DNA from: Rotaria macrura | Taxonomy: Eukaryota; Rotifera; Eurotatoria; Philodinida; Philodinidae | NCBI GenBank assembly: GCA_900239685.1 | Contig: OENT01000526.1 | Location: 39,649-103,648 of the forward strand | Length of the DNA stretch: 64,000 nucleotides | Direction of reading: 5' to 3' | Part shown: piece by piece, positions 36,312 to 51,600 of the stretch | Layout: each line of letters starts with the position of its first letter | Position numbering within the stretch: the stretch's first letter is position 1 | Translations under genes and position numbers: made by a program | The notes under the pieces: generated by a model | The model's database searches: none | Told to the model about the DNA's origin: nothing | The model's input: the letters and a program-made list of their open reading frames with translations, nothing else

Positions 36312-38089
36312 CTAAACTTTATTGTTGATTGGAATAGCTTCCTCATCATTTATCTTTTTCTCTTGTTTGGCATTATCATTAAGAACTTCGAATTTCGCCC
36401 ATTTCCTCGGTTCAGCCGAACCATACAAGAGATAAACTAGACCACCAATGAAATAAACAATACCAAACATAACATATAATTTTCTCCATTGTTCTAAAAC
36501 AGAGTTCTTGACAATAATTCCTGCAACTAAGTTTCCAATTACACCAGCTAACGATGCAAATGTGTTAGCAAAGCCAAATAAAACACCCGAAAAAGCTGGA
36601 GCGATATCCGAAAAATTGACAACGTAACCACTACCATATGCGAAGCCTAGAAAGAGAGCAAGAAAAGTATGTTTTAAAACGAATAGAATAATCGTATGAG
36701 AGAGTCTACCAGAACTAGCAAGAAGTAGTAATATAGTAATGACGCCTAATATTTGTTTTGATTGATCACAAAAATAAAGTGATATCATACATAAAAGAGG
36801 AATAAACGATGTTAAAGAATTAAAGAATTTTCTTGCACCAGTTAATGTTATTTTATTTGCACGAACAAGATGATCTGCTATGAGACCTGAAAAACACAAA
36901 CAAAGATTTTTCTTCAACATCATAAAACAAATATTTATATTTATTTTTCTCACCTGAAGACAAGCTACATACTAATGTTAGAAAAAATCCTACGCATAAT
37001 ATATAGCCAGTGGTTCGTGCTGAAATACCAAATAGTTCAGTGAGAATTTTACCAAGATTTGTTAAAAAGAAAAATAAACCAAATAAATTTGCTATATGCG
37101 TTATAACTAAGGCAATGACAGCTTTTGATCTCATCACTTTTCCCCATGGTATTGATGATAATGAAATTGTACGTTTCTTTCCAGTACTACCCGTGAATTT
37201 CATTATATAATCACGTTCAGCTTTGCTGATTGTTTTATGATGATGGGGTGCATCTGCGGTTAATGTTACCCATAATACGAGCCATACGAAACCAAGAATA
37301 CCCGTAATAAAAAACAAATACATCCATCCAGAATTCAAATAACTACAAAGTACACCACCCGTAATCATTGTTAAAGATGTTCCAAGATGAGTACCGCAAA
37401 ATCCGATAGATGCAAGAGTACTTCTTTCTTGTGGAACTGCCCATAATGACCAGAGTGCGGCTGTAGCTGGGAAAAGTACACCATGTGCAAGACCAACTAT
37501 AAATCGAAGAATAAATGCCAACGTGAAATGTGTGCTACACATCATATACATCATGTTTAATCCTAAAGTTGCCAATGAACTTATACCAAGAGAACCTGCA
37601 TACACCCATTTGACACCAATACTGGTTGCAAACCATCCACCTTATCATAAATCAAAGCATAATAATAATTCTCTTAAAAAGAGCGAAGACAATCTTTGAT
37701 CTACCTGGTAGTTGTGTGAATATATAACCAGCCCAATATCCGCCAAGAAGAAGTTGTTGTTGAAATGAATTCCAATTAAATTGTTTTTCGTTAAAAATAC
37801 CTCCCTTTTCCACAGTAAGAATATTACTCTGCTTTATTGATGTCGATGAATTAAGAAGACTACTTGAAATATTACTTAGTAAATTTTTATTTATATCGAG
37901 TAGTGAAGACTGATTAATAAATTTCGTACGATTGGCCATACAAACGATGCCAATTGGTAAATTTACACGCTGAGAATATTGAACGATAAAAGCAAAAAAG
38001 ACAAGTAACGCCAATGTAAATCGTGTTGATGGAATTAAACGTGGTCTTGATGGAACATCAACAGGATCTGCTATTTTTTCAATACCCAT
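36312..38089 (-). CDS. SLC17-family anion/phosphate transporter (MFS)
   Basis: Three exons (38089-37705, 37640-36954, 36886-36312) join in phase to 548 residues across introns of 64 and 67 bases. SLC17 members (sialin, vesicular glutamate and NPT-type transporters) are 12-helix major facilitator proteins that move organic anions or phosphate with Na+ or H+. The family pattern is clear: a first helix FTLALLVFFAFIVQYSQRVN followed by LPIGIVCM, then a long N-glycosylation-rich loop with several NxS/T sites (NRT, NQS, NIS, NSS). Next come SFQQQLLLGGYWAGYIFTQL, RFIVGLAHGVLFPATAALWS, and late helices with YVVNFSDIAPAFSGVLFGFA. The C-terminal tail is hydrophilic (KKINDEEAIPINN). Which substrate it carries cannot be told. 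Splice sites are canonical. Confidence 0.9.
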
Positions 38090-38158
38090 ATTTCAATATT
38101 GAACTAGAAAAGAAAAGAAGTAGAAAAGTTTATTTTACATAAAACATTATTTTGATTT

Positions 38159-38172
38159 GGGCGTATACGCCC
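38159..38172. promoter_or_regulatory. GC-rich perfect palindrome upstream of the transporter
   Basis: GGGCGTATACGCCC is a perfect 14-base palindrome in AT-rich DNA, 70 bases upstream of the transporter's ATG. It could be a binding site for a dimeric factor. This rests on sequence symmetry and position only. Confidence 0.35.
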
Positions 38173-41100
38173 CGCACGTCTTATTGTTATTGAAGGTCAT
38201 AAATATAGCAGAAGTAACGTGATAGTATTTTCTTTCTGCTTCTTTTTTCTCTTCGCCTGTATTGGTCGAAAAACGACTGAAATTGAGAAAAGAAGCCTTC
38301 TTCTGTTCTCCGAAATTTGTATATTACTACCAAATAATATCTCTCTCCGCTTCTTTTTGTTATATGTTTAGTTTGTTTGAGAGAGCGCTAGTGATGCAAC
38401 CGTTCGGACCGATGATCAAAAGAATATATGCGTCGATTCTATGTCGGTTACAACGTAGTGTATAATCTCCATGTTGTTTTATATTCTTCTCTCCTCTCTG
38501 CTTATAATGTGATTTTACATCGAGGAAAAGATAGGACAGCAAATATGTTTTGTGTATAAATGAACGTGGATTCACACGACAAACTCGATCGTAATGAATA
38601 TCGGATAACCTTCTCGTTTTCTTTTTGTCGATATAGGTCATTCTCAGTCGATTACTTCATCATACGATACAAAATAAATGATGATAGAACGGTTCATCGA
38701 CATACATTTTTCGCTCGTATCACTTTCATATTTCAGATTGTTTCGTTTCATTTTATTGCAAGGTATTAAATACCATCATTTAAAAATTACTACTTCATGC
38801 TATCTCAATCTCGATGAAATATACTTTCTTCCCGATTCGATTTGAATCGTTTATTATATATAGCTTTTTTTCTGTTTTGTGGCAGGTGAAGACCTTCTAG
38901 TTATTTCATATGCATAGAAATCATTGATCACGAGTCGATAGAAAAAACATACAACCATACTCTAGATCATAACACGTTGAAATCAAAGCATTTGTCTCAA
39001 TCAATATGCCTTGTAAATTTTTACTTCGCAAATTACTTGTTTAGGTATTTTGTATTGTCAAAATTTTTAAATCCCATGGATAAAAAAAAGAAAAAAAACA
39101 TATTTCATAAGTAAAATCCTTACGCAAACAAAGCAATACAAGAATCTCAAGTGATAGATATGTTTTCAACTATTACCAATCATAGAGTCTATCAATTTTA
39201 TATAGTTCACTGGTGTATATTGTGTATCGCTTTGTCATTCTAACATAGCTACTCAATATAGCTATTGCGTTAAACAGAAAAAACTTTCGTTATTTATAAA
39301 TCATATACAAACCGATATAAGTCAAGGGGCTACTAGCAGCAGGAAAACTTTTCTGTTCTGTTTCTTACACTTTTCGACCTTATTCTCTCTGTAACAAATG
39401 ATGTATGATTCGAAAAATACTTCTGTATTTATATTTGTCATTCTTAAATTTATGCTTGATTAAAGCAAATATACTTTTTCTTCCGCTCAAATAATTCTGT
39501 AATGACGTCATTTCAGTTTTTTTCATTCGATTTTAATCAACATAGAGAAACATTGTCGTAAGTTTTGTGAGGTTTTTTGAAGTGTCAGAAGCATTGAATA
39601 TTCAATTAAAAACTTGAAACTATTTTTATTTCATTTTTTTTCTAATAGACGAGCAACAGAGAATGACATATATCATAGATGGTCTAGGACAGTTTCTTTT
39701 TTCTATCAAGATGTCTTGTTATCATTTCTTTGCAGAGACAAAGATAGAAATCGTAAAGTTGTCTGTTGTCCATCAACACCATCTATGATAGATTGTACAA
39801 AATTTCTCTCGAAAGATTGACAGATATTCGGAATTTCGGAGTTCAACACTTTACCATAACTATATCTCATCCAGTGTTAACTAAGACTAACAATTAGAGC
39901 TGGTGCATACGTATTTATATTCGTTCTACCATTGTCACTTGTATTCTACATTGTACTACGGTTTACATTTTACTCAAAATAAAACATCGTAAAATGAATC
40001 AATCATCTGTTGTTTCGATCCATTAGTATTTTGTGTAAAACAAACATCATTATCATGAAGGATAGTGAGGTACAATATAGGATAAAAGCATTTTGTTTGA
40101 CAGTATGACCATGAAAATACTGGTCTGGTCTGATTTCATTGAAAAACTAAGGCTAATTGACTCTTTTCCTCATTTCATCGACAAATTTTCTTTTCCCACT
40201 TCGTCGAAACTTGCTTTGCAACAGAAATTATTTAAAGAAAAATTATTTGATTGGTAGTAGTATTGCGAATTTATTCACGATGATAACGATATTCATCAAG
40301 TAATAAGCATTTTCTACCTTCAGTAGTTTCACTAATCGAAAACATATTGATTTGAATGCATATATTATATCCACAGTACATGCATTTATACTTGTCTTTG
40401 GAACCAAAAAAAACAATAGAAACAAATCCATTATGTTTTTTCTAGTATATTCTACATGATAGTCTTATTTTTGAAGAAAACTCATGGTCACTAATAGAAA
40501 TCGTTTATATAACCTTTATGTTGATGATAACATTTATTATAATTCTGTTCGATAGTATCACCACGATCTACCCAATTTCTTTCTCTAAGAGAATAGTTTT
40601 TCATTAATATTTGAATATCGTTCATTAACAAATTTGTCGATAAAATGGGAAAAACGAATCTGTCGATGAAATGGGGTAAAAAATTGTCGATGATACGGCC
40701 TAATTAAGGGTGCTTCAATGGAAATGGAATATACCGAAAATACTCTACTTCTTACTTCTACTAATTCTCATGACAATGTAGAATCGATGAAAATTTTAAG
40801 AAAATCAATATTCTTCTCAAAGCATTACATCTGCCGAGTAAGGATTTATTGACAGTAGACTTTTTTCTGTGAATAGTAACCCTGATGTTTATTATACACT
40901 TTCAAGTTCTTCATTATTTTTAATACTCGAAGACATAAATAATGTCCTAGAGTAAGCTGTCAGTAATTTGCCAAATACAATGCCTACGATAACTTTGAAT
41001 ATGAAGAAATTTCATTTTTCGATTTTCTATTTCAATCGATTCCAAGAATCTGACGAATCAGTTGAATCTAATTTCAATCAGACAATCATCGAAAAACTAT

Positions 41101-44100
41101 GCATGATTGTTTTGAAAAATACTTCAATGCTTACCAACATACTGTCAGTTATCTTTAGAAATAAGTTGTTGTATACCTTCTCTACTTAACAAAATCTTAT
41201 ATTCTTGTTCTAGACTCGAGATTCATTGTAGCATGTAAAGACTGATTTTTTTTCTATTGACAAAAATCTTCTAGTATCAATCAATTATATCAAACGAATC
41301 AAAATTTTAAAAAGATTATGTTCTAGTATATCAATTGATTTCTTGTAAAAGTTTCGAAAAACTGCATTTCTACAACTAAATTATTTTAACATTAGACAAA
41401 AAAGGTTCCCGTACTGCTGGTTCCCTTATTTCATGTTCTTCAAGGAGATTCACATGTTCAGATATACTACTAGCTTTCAAACTAAGAAATAAGCACGACA
41501 TGTTTTTCGAACTTCATATAGCATCTCGCATTTCATTACAATTTGTTTTCCAATCGTAGGCTGTCCATTAAACTATTCACAATTTATATTTCAGCATGGT
41601 TTTCTTCACATTACAACAGATGTCATGAGTCATTCATTGATGATTATTCTTATAGAATGCCATATTTTCTAAATTTCAACACATCAATGTCATAATAAAT
41701 AATGAATTTGAGAAATTTCAAATTATTAATGAAATTCCAGTTCGACGATCAATCGTATTTCTTGATTGTTTCCCATCATGTCATGACAAAAGAAATATGT
41801 CCTTGTTTATCAAATGACTCAGTTGCTATTTACAGGTAGCAATGAATAGAAACTGTAAAAATACTTCAACGTCATCAAATATTGATCGAATAGGGCAATT
41901 CGATTTATAAGTTTGATTTAGAAATAGAAACATAAACAACATGAGACATTTTTAGAAAGGTTCCAATATTATTCGTTATATCGGCATAACTACTTTATTC
42001 AAATCTTCGATTCGATTAGTTTTATCAATAATAAAATCCAATGATTGGTATGACTACCATTGTACAATATCGGACGACCATATATTCTTCGATGATTTCT
42101 GTTCATTAGGAGCATTCACTTGTAGACGGCCAAGGAACTGCAAAATAATATATATATATATAATATAGACTCAAACAAAAACATAACGTGTATTTACACT
42201 TGTCTACAATTATTCATTCCATAGATTTCCAAGTGATTCTAACGATACTAATTGTCTGTTATCCATTAAGAAAGCTGATAGTATAGATATTGTTGTTGGA
42301 AAATTTGCATTGATAGATTGTTGACAGTATGGTGGCCAATATCTGTCATCCTAAGTATGTTGCTTACTTACGAAATATAATAAATAGCCATTTGTCGTAG
42401 TCAATAACTATTTTAAAGTGAATATTTATAGTGAGAGGACTTGGATTCTTTCCACTTCTAATTTAAACTAAACTGATGAATAATAAATGCTCACATGAAC
42501 TAGATGATATGGAAAAGTAAAATGGCGATTTACTCTAGAGGTTTTCTACTATGATCTTTTGAATCATATACAATATTTTCAAACATTGAAAATCTGTTAG
42601 TTAGCATAAAATTCAAGATGCACTAGTCTAAATAAAGTTGTTATCTTCAACGTATCTGGAAGCGTAAAGAATGTATATATGAAGATTATTTATTTTCAAT
42701 AAATTTTGATCAGTATTTTAAATTCGACGAGGTCATGTCCTATTTATCGCTTCGCTTGGTTTGAAGTTCTTAAACTGACTACTTCCAATAAGTATTTTTT
42801 AAATTAATGTAAGTATTGATTGACGAAAATTGATTTGGTATTAAAAGGCAACAGTACCTATCTAGTTCACTCTTTCCAATGATAAAACTACGGGATCACA
42901 TCGTGTTCGATATGAATGTATCATGACGACGAAAAAGCTGCATAACTCTCAAATCTCAATATTGGCATGGGTATCACTTTACTTCGTTCAATCTAACTAT
43001 TACAAATATTTCCACTTATTGTTCTTGTATCGAACAAGAAAAAGAATTTCATAGCAGTCCGTCGATGGCAAATTCCTACTTTCATATTTACTTTGATAAC
43101 AAGTTTAACAGAGATCGAAATAATGTTTCATTATTTTCATTGAATCTTTGAAGTGCAAGAAACAAAATAGTTATCCAAAGAAATTATCAAGAGAATCAAA
43201 TCTACTGAAGTCTGATTAGATTAGATATACACCAATTCTAATGCTTAACTTGGAACTGGTTGGAAGTGGAATCGGTCAGAATCGGAATTGGTAGATCTCT
43301 AGATGAGATATTCATGAAATATGTATCTGCTAGCTATAACGATGGCAATGATCTGATATTTGCAACAATCAATGAATCAGATGAATATCCGTACTATCTC
43401 TATGTCTCAATAAATAATTATGTGTTCAATTTATTTCGATCCTGCACATATTGACATGAATGCTCTCAAATTGATCTACAATGTTTGATCAATATCTGAG
43501 CTATGCTTACTTATGATTCAAAATAGTATCTAATAAAAACTAACAGCATACATTTTTGACACGTTTACTCTTACAGTGTGGATTACAAAAATAGAATTTA
43601 AAAAATTGATTAAAATTCATACGACATTCCTTGTAGCCAAGAATTTATAATCTAATATTGAATGACTTCCATTGAATTCAGAAGTTTCTATCTCTTCATA
43701 ACTAACATACTCGAAACAAGGTATTATTAACCAGATTCTATCATATCTTCCTCAATCGATTTTTATTCGAAGAACTCATATGAATGTATTAAAAAATTGA
43801 AAGCATCTAAAGTAATGTCTCTTGTGAAACTTAGAAAAAAAGATGAGCTTCCACTTGCATATTTCAAATATTTTTCAAGATATCTTTGTTTGAAGACGGC
43901 AATCGAATATATGGACGGTGAACACACACTATTAGAGTGATGTAAATTGGAGTATTTCGTTAACGTTAAAATATTTCAAAATCATTGAACAAGTTTATTT
44001 CCATCAATCCTTATAAATGTAGATACACATCAAAGATTCAGAAAATGTTTAGTTCTAACAAAGCTTCAACTATATGATTTTCAAAATAAAGTTCTTCTAT

Positions 44101-45693
44101 AATGTTTTTTTTTCTTAATGTCAAAACTATTAGTTATATATTTTGATGTTTATAACAGAATTTCGAGTAATATTGCGAGAGATGCAATCACATAAAATAG
44201 TTGAAATAAATGAACATGCTGGTTGATGATCAAATTAATTCTATAGAAACCGTGAAGATAATAGTCGAAAAGCCGTGGGTAACGAACATTTAAGAAAACA
44301 AAACCCGTCAATGATTATTTGTCGTATTTTGAATAATTAAGTATTTGATTCTTTAAATCTCAAACACAAAGAGCAGTATAATCATACTATTTTTTCTATT
44401 GAGACTGAGAAAATATTTGATATCATCCTCAATATGAAAAGATGAAATAATAAGGCTGAAAATTAAGTAATCGAAATGCATATTCTGAAATATAATCTGC
44501 ATTGCGTAAGTATATCTTCTTTTTTTCATCGATTTATGTATATTTAGTTTCGAATTAATATCGAAGTTCGTAAGTAATCAAACTTAACAGCCACAGCCCC
44601 GATGAAGTTGTTTGATCTAGATATATCGACAGATTCATGCTATATCAATTGTGTCGGTCATTTATTGAAATATAGGCGAAAGTAAAATTTCATGAAGCAG
44701 TTTTATTTTCTGTAAATAATTTCATTCAATCGTATAAATTCATTATTCCAAATAATTTCATACTGTATTCATAATCATTGATATTCTTTCTCGTATTGAA
44801 CATTTCGAAGTAATTATGCAACTATAAGTTGGAAACAGACGGCAAATCTCTTTTGATTAGTTTATTATAAAGATGAAAATTAAATTTTTATTTATTTTCC
44901 CATTAGAAATAATTAGGTGGCTCTAGCATAGTTGGACCTTGTTAGTAAATGTACATCTTTTTGATTGTGAATTACATATACGTATTTCAATTTGATGTCC
45001 TAAGTTTACAACGAAGGTCTTCATAGTTGATGAAGTAAATGTGTTTTAAGTAATTAAGAATAACAAGATTGCGTGAATAAAATTTATATTCTACTGTGAA
45101 TGCTATCAATCGGGTAGAAAGCGATAGGCGAATGTTTGCTATGACTAATAGAAATGACAGAACAAATAAAAAAATAAGATGTAGATTTTGATTAGTATTG
45201 AAACTCAATCAATATTTATGATGGAAGTTTTGCTAAGAAAAAACAGTTTTTCTGTTTTGTTCAATTAAGCGATGAAAATAAAGTCTTCATTAAATATTTA
45301 TTGATCTTTTTTTTTTCGTGTCTTACGACTTATTTTCTATCATATGTATATTACTGACAAATGTTTAAAATCACAATGATGGCTCATCTCTTGTTTCAGA
45401 ATGAACTATTATTTGACAATAGTTCGTGTTCATGTAATTGAATGAGTGTGTCAAAACTATGAAAGAATTCAAAAGAAAAACGCGCATACACACACCGTTC
45501 TCATTCTTTACAGCCGTAATGTATTAAATTATGAACGGAAAGCTCGGTCGCTACTTTTACTAGACTATTGAGTAGGCGGTACAATAGAAAAAGGGAGAGA
45601 GAGAGAGTGAAAGAAAATAGACAGGGAAAAAAGTTGCATTTGACGGTAATAATAATTTCTAGATAGCTTACACAATCAATATTGTGCGGCAAC
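38173..45693. other. Long gene-poor AT-rich region
   Basis: No supported gene in 7.5 kb. Frames at 40968-41189 (with FQESDESVESNFNQTIIEKL) and 43260-43454 (with LDEIFMKYVSASYNDGNDLI) look faintly coding and might be traces of eroded genes. I found no splice structure, motif or partner. A short TA repeat lies near 42150-42165. A GA-rich tract (45595-45620) precedes the next gene. Confidence 0.4.
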
Positions 45694-48600
45694 ATGCTTC
45701 AGCAGCAGCAGCAACAACAACAACTACGATTTCCACCAATAACAAAGGAGAAGCGTTTCAAAATTTTAAAAGATGCTACCAAACAACCATATCGGGTATA
45801 AAAAATTAATTCGTTGACTTGAATCTTGACATTGAAAAACTAAATCAATTTTTTCGTTTTTTTCTTCATCTATAGATTGGCATGGTTCAATATTATCCCA
45901 ATAGTGTTAAAAAATTTGTTCAAAACAAGAGTGAAACAGATAATGAAGATAGTGATCCAGATCCAGGCGGTGAAGTAGTTGAAAAGCTTAGAAAAGATCA
46001 TCAACAACGTGTGGCTGATAATACAAAAGAAGAACTCGATAAAGTTCTCAAACGTATTGATCATGTAAAACGATGAAAAAAATTTTAAGTTCTATGTTTT
46101 TTCGTCTCATTGAATCTCTTTAGACTATGAATAATTATGAGTATGCTGTTCAATCTTCTTTGATTCAACATGGAATGACACGTGAGGAATTGACTAGTGA
46201 TGAACATGTAGCTGATGTTCGAGAATTAGAAAATTTGCTAAACGATACTCTCGCTAAACAACGAGTATTAATTTCATTTCCCATGATGAATTTATATTTA
46301 TATTCATCGCAACTCTTTTAGTATAAACAACGTTTAACGGTTTTTATTATCGAACAAACGGAACAAGCAGCTGAAAAACTTAGACTGCTTGAGGAAGTTG
46401 AACAGGTTTCATTTTAAAGGAGAAGATATTTTCCTTTTGTCTCATTGAAATGATACTATTTATTTATTATTCAAGTTCTTCTCTGAACAAAAACACAATT
46501 TTAGTGGTCCTGAATTCAATGATTTCGATGATACAGGTGAAACCAAGGATGATATCGAAGAAACTCTCGGTTCATTTGATGTCAAAGATTGCTTTCTTCA
46601 TTTAAAATCATTGGTAAATAGAATAACTGAACTCCATGAAGATATTATACAATTGCTAGTACAAAATACAGGAACGAAACAAACAAAGTAAATAGTCATA
46701 TTAGCATTGATCTCGTCTTTTTACAATTGATTTGTTTAATTTTCTTAGAGTCATGGTCGAAAGGTATTCATTTTATTTCATTTGTATCTGAAATTTCTTG
46801 TTGTTCCTATACGGCACCTCTATAGAGGAAAACGGAAATTAGCTCAAGTGACCAAGGAAGCGAAAGAACAATTAGCAGATATTCAGTCAAAACTGCAGAT
46901 GGCAAATTCAGGTAAAATAAATAATTTTTTTCTTTAAGTATTTTTTTTCAATATAAAAGTTTTTTTCTTTTTATAACTAGAAATCACGGCAAAAGATGAA
47001 AAAATTCATACATTAGAAAAAGATATTGAGACAGTGCGCGCTGAACTTAAAACAAGTCAAGAAAATCAAGTATGAAGGCAACAAGTCATCTGCAAAAAAA
47101 TTATACATTTTGTGAAAAAAATTCGATTTAGAAAAAACTACAAGATGATCTTAAAAGACGTGAAGCTGAAGTAAAGTTTTTCAAAAGAAAGAATACTGAA
47201 TTCATTGAAATTATTCATCGATATCGACTTCAAGCGGGAGATTTACCTGGTGTTACAATACCGACAAGTCAATTGGAACTTGAGGTAAGTGAAACATGAT
47301 ATAAACCTATATCTTCTTACTTGGAATTGTCCTATTCAATGTCACAGTAGAATGGAATTCTTGTGAAATTTATATGTAAACAGAGAAAGTAGTAAATGCC
47401 TTATTCCATATCAACGGTATCGTTTACATAAACGAGTATGAATATTGCATTGCTATCCAACTGTAAAAGACTCGATTGAAGATTAAACGGGAATGTTCAG
47501 ATTTGATTATGAATGTGTTCTTCTATTCATATTTCTCTCACGAGATTTATACCCGAGCAAATAAGAACTACTTACCTCGTATTTTATGATTTTGGCATTG
47601 TTTTCTTTTTAAAAATCACTGAGAAGTTTTATTGAAACATCGCTATGAAAGGGAATCTATTGACTAATATTCATGATCATCGTTACTGTTAAATTTACAG
47701 CACTATGTCAAAATTAGGTTCAAGTATCTCCAAGTACTTTTCTATTTAAAACCTAATATTCGTTGACGATCTGATAATTATACAATTATACGGCTTACTT
47801 TTTGTGCCACATTGACAAAGTAGAACAATCTATTTTTCAAGGAACGAGTCCTATCCAAAAAAGAACGTCATGTTGTTTTGTAGTTTTATTTATAAAACTT
47901 ATCCATCAAGAAATAGATGTTACCATCTGTTAGATATTGATGTGAAGCCTTAAATAAGTCCGATGATTTTAAATTTATCAAATCACGAAAAAATTTGCTA
48001 CCAAATATCCGAATACTCAAGTCAATGAATTACGATTTTCACTAATCGCAACACTGATTGTGATTATGTGATTTGTTTTCGGTTGAGAAATGTTCGACAT
48101 AAGAATAATATCAAATATTTAGAAAATATTTATGACGCTGAAAAATAGTTAGATATGATTAATCATAGAAATTTGATATCGACGTCTTTTAAAATTTATA
48201 CAAAGAATCAAAGAGTGATTGCTCTCTGAACTTCGAGTTGGCCTTCCAACGGTTCATGATTATTTGACCAAGTGCTGCATAGCAAGGCTTCCACAAACAT
48301 TATTTTTTGTTATGCAAAACATCTTGTTGAATACAACAGTGTTTTATTGAATGATCTGGTAGTAAATAATGACCTTGAACTAGTTTGAAACCACATTGTA
48401 TTCTATTCCATTGTTTATGGCATTCATTTGACGATTTCTACAAGTTTTATGTAAATTGCATAGACAAGACTAGTAAAATCATATTTAACATCGATTTTTC
48501 TTCTGGTTCTTATTGGATTTTCCTCGGCAATTCGATGAGATCATATCTTAGTAAATTACAACTATACGTGCAATATAATTGATAGACGAACATTGAGTGT

Positions 48601-51600
48601 ACATGTCCTTTTGTCTTCTTGAGATCATAAAAAACAAACGTTGCTTTTATCTGAAGGCTAAAGAACCTTTTCATCTTACATTGATTTCATTTTTGTTTTA
48701 GGACATTGATGATCTAACAAAAATGAGTTGTAAATAAATCTTAATTATCATATTTATAGTTATTTCTCATTTATGACTTCATAGTGGAAACAATTGATGA
48801 AACTGAAAGTAAAATTGACAAAGAAAGTATTACAAGTGTTACAGCTAGAGATCCATCTCAACTAGCTGCAAACTCTCCTCCTGGTGCAAGTGAAACAACA
48901 GCAAATGTAAGATTTATTCTTTATCATTCGTATAATAAAGTGGACTCATTTGTTAGAATGCAACAAAATCTTTGCCTACAGCAGCCACCATTGCTACTGC
49001 AGCTGGAGCAGACAAAGATGTAAGACATATAAGATTTATTTGAAAAACAAAATGTTCTCTTTCTCTGTTATTTTTTTTCATTTTATTTTATTACTTATCA
49101 GTTGAAAAAAGCCAAAGCTCGTGTATGTGACTTTCATTGTTGTTGAAATCTTGTTCTATACGTTTATACAATTAGAAAAACAAATCTTTACATTGATTTA
49201 TTTTTATATGTAGGAAAAAAATAAACGGAAAGCTTCGCGTTCCAAGAAAGAAACTACAAATCAAACCGGTGGTGAAGATCCAGCTGATGCTTATCGTCGT
49301 AGTCAAGAATTACTTGAATCCTTATTAGCTGATAAAAGTGACAGTGCTCCTGATCTGAATGCATTATTTAAACCAACACGGGGTATCGATTTAAATATCG
49401 TTACTATTGACAATTTACCGACAGCATTTACCAATCTACGACGATTCGTATGTTTGCACACAAATATGAGAGCAGTACAGAGAGAGAAAGAAATCATTTT
49501 ACATTCATATAGGCCATTATTCGTGTGAAAGAATTAGTAAAAGAACTCGAAACAAAAGAATCAACAAACAAGGAGACAGTACAAATTTTGAAACAAGAAT
49601 TCGTTGAGCATAAAACAACATATGAAAAGGTAAAGAAAAACAGTAAAGTAGCATTCGATCCTTTTTTGTGAATATATTTGTTTGTATATATTGTTTCTGA
49701 CAAAAAATCTTTGATTTTCAACATAGGAACGGCTTCTTTACTTTCTAAGTCTTGATCCAGATGATAGTACTTTACTAGAGGTTGGATTACTGTTGTCTTG
49801 TTCATATCCTTGTTTTGTCTTGTTTTGTCATTGATTAGTAATTAGTTTAACAAGTTTCTCACTATAATACTTGTCTTTTTAAGGAACAAAATGCATTAGC
49901 TGAAAAAGCAGACCATGCTCATAAACTACAAATAAAAGCACAAAAAACAGCCGAAGAAGCATTGAATCATTTAGAATTATTCATGTCTGAACAAGAGAAA
50001 TTGGTAATTTTTATTTACACATAGAAATATTTTTTTAGAAAGGTAAAAAACTGAATGTATATTATAGACATACGCTTAAATTCATCAAGAAATAGAAACA
50101 GTAATATACATAGGATATGAAAAATAAAACAATCTTACTATCAACATTAATTCAAAACAATTTCTATAGCTTTCATTAAGTTTCTTGAAAATCTTCTTTT
50201 TCGTAGGACCAACAAGACGTTGAACGGCAATCCGATCTTGTTCATCGGCATTCCGTTGTTGTTAACAATATGACTGGTGCTAATCTAACTCCACCAGGTA
50301 ACAATGAACCCGTAGACGAAATGGCAAACGATCGTTTGACACCTAATCAAAAGGTAACGAAAAAAAGAATTTTGCTTTTACTAACTTCTAACATTAACAA
50401 ACATTACTAACCAGCGTACAGCATCATCGAAAGGTCGATGGCAAAGATTATCTAGTGTTAGTGGGGCATCTCCAAAAGCAGATGCAGTTGATGGGTCAAA
50501 ATCAAGTTTTCATGACACATCACAAACTTTACAACGTGTATCATCCGGTCTTCATAAAACACCGCCATCAAGACAAAATCAACGAGGTGATTCTAACGAA
50601 TTGCAATCACCTCGAACGCCATTACTACGTCGTACAACACAAGAGTTATTACGTAAAAAATCTTCACTTGAACAGTCTCAACAAGTACAACATGATCGTT
50701 CTGCATCATCATCACGACGAATAAGTGTTGCGATGAATGAAGATTTGATTCCATTATCGAAAGTAGTCACACCACAACCGTTTGAACATACGCCACCTAT
50801 TCAATCACGTCAAATGACAAGATCGAATTCTATGAATCCAGCTAATAAGGATCATGAAAAATCATCGAGCGGTGAACGAACTTTGTACCCATCAGCTGCA
50901 CAATCACGTAGAGTATCGATAGGTTTACATCGTTCGCCTGTGCGAGCTGAAGAACTTGAACGTCTACTTACTAAGGTTATTCTCAACCCGTTGTGTCGTA
51001 CGATGTGTTGCTCTATAGTGCTTGATAATATTTTCTTATTTTCAATAACTACATTTGTCATGATTTTTTTTTTAGCTTGTTAATGATGAAAGAGAAGCAT
51101 TAGAAGAGTTCCGACGAACATCACTCAAAAGTCGTACATCCTTACGAGAAAAGTACATGTCTTTATTAGAAGAAAAAAAACATGAACTAGACGATCTTAA
51201 ACAACAAGCTGATATTACTCTATCCCGACCAACAACATCTACACGAGAAAGAAAACCATTCGAATCATTAGAAAATAGTGCAGGTAATTGAAATATCTTT
51301 AACATTTAAGTATTCATGATGAAAAACCTATACGATACATTGAATGGCAAAAATAAAATGATTTCTTCTTGCATGGATTTCTTATTACAATAAATAAATA
51401 TTGATTCCATAATTTCTATTTATCCAACGAGCAAAAATAAAATAGACTATACGTACATGTAAGATCAACAAAAGGAAATTTGTTTTTTAGTACAATAGTT
51501 AAAAGAGACTAGCAAAGCATTCACGTCTCTTTATCATTCGTTTTGTTAACTCTACAGAAATAAAAGAAGGAAGCATGTTTTTTAAAAACAACGAAGCACA

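Noticed and set aside
40968..41189. 73-codon frame with an acidic segment
   Set aside because: It could be an eroded gene, but no splice structure or relative is visible.
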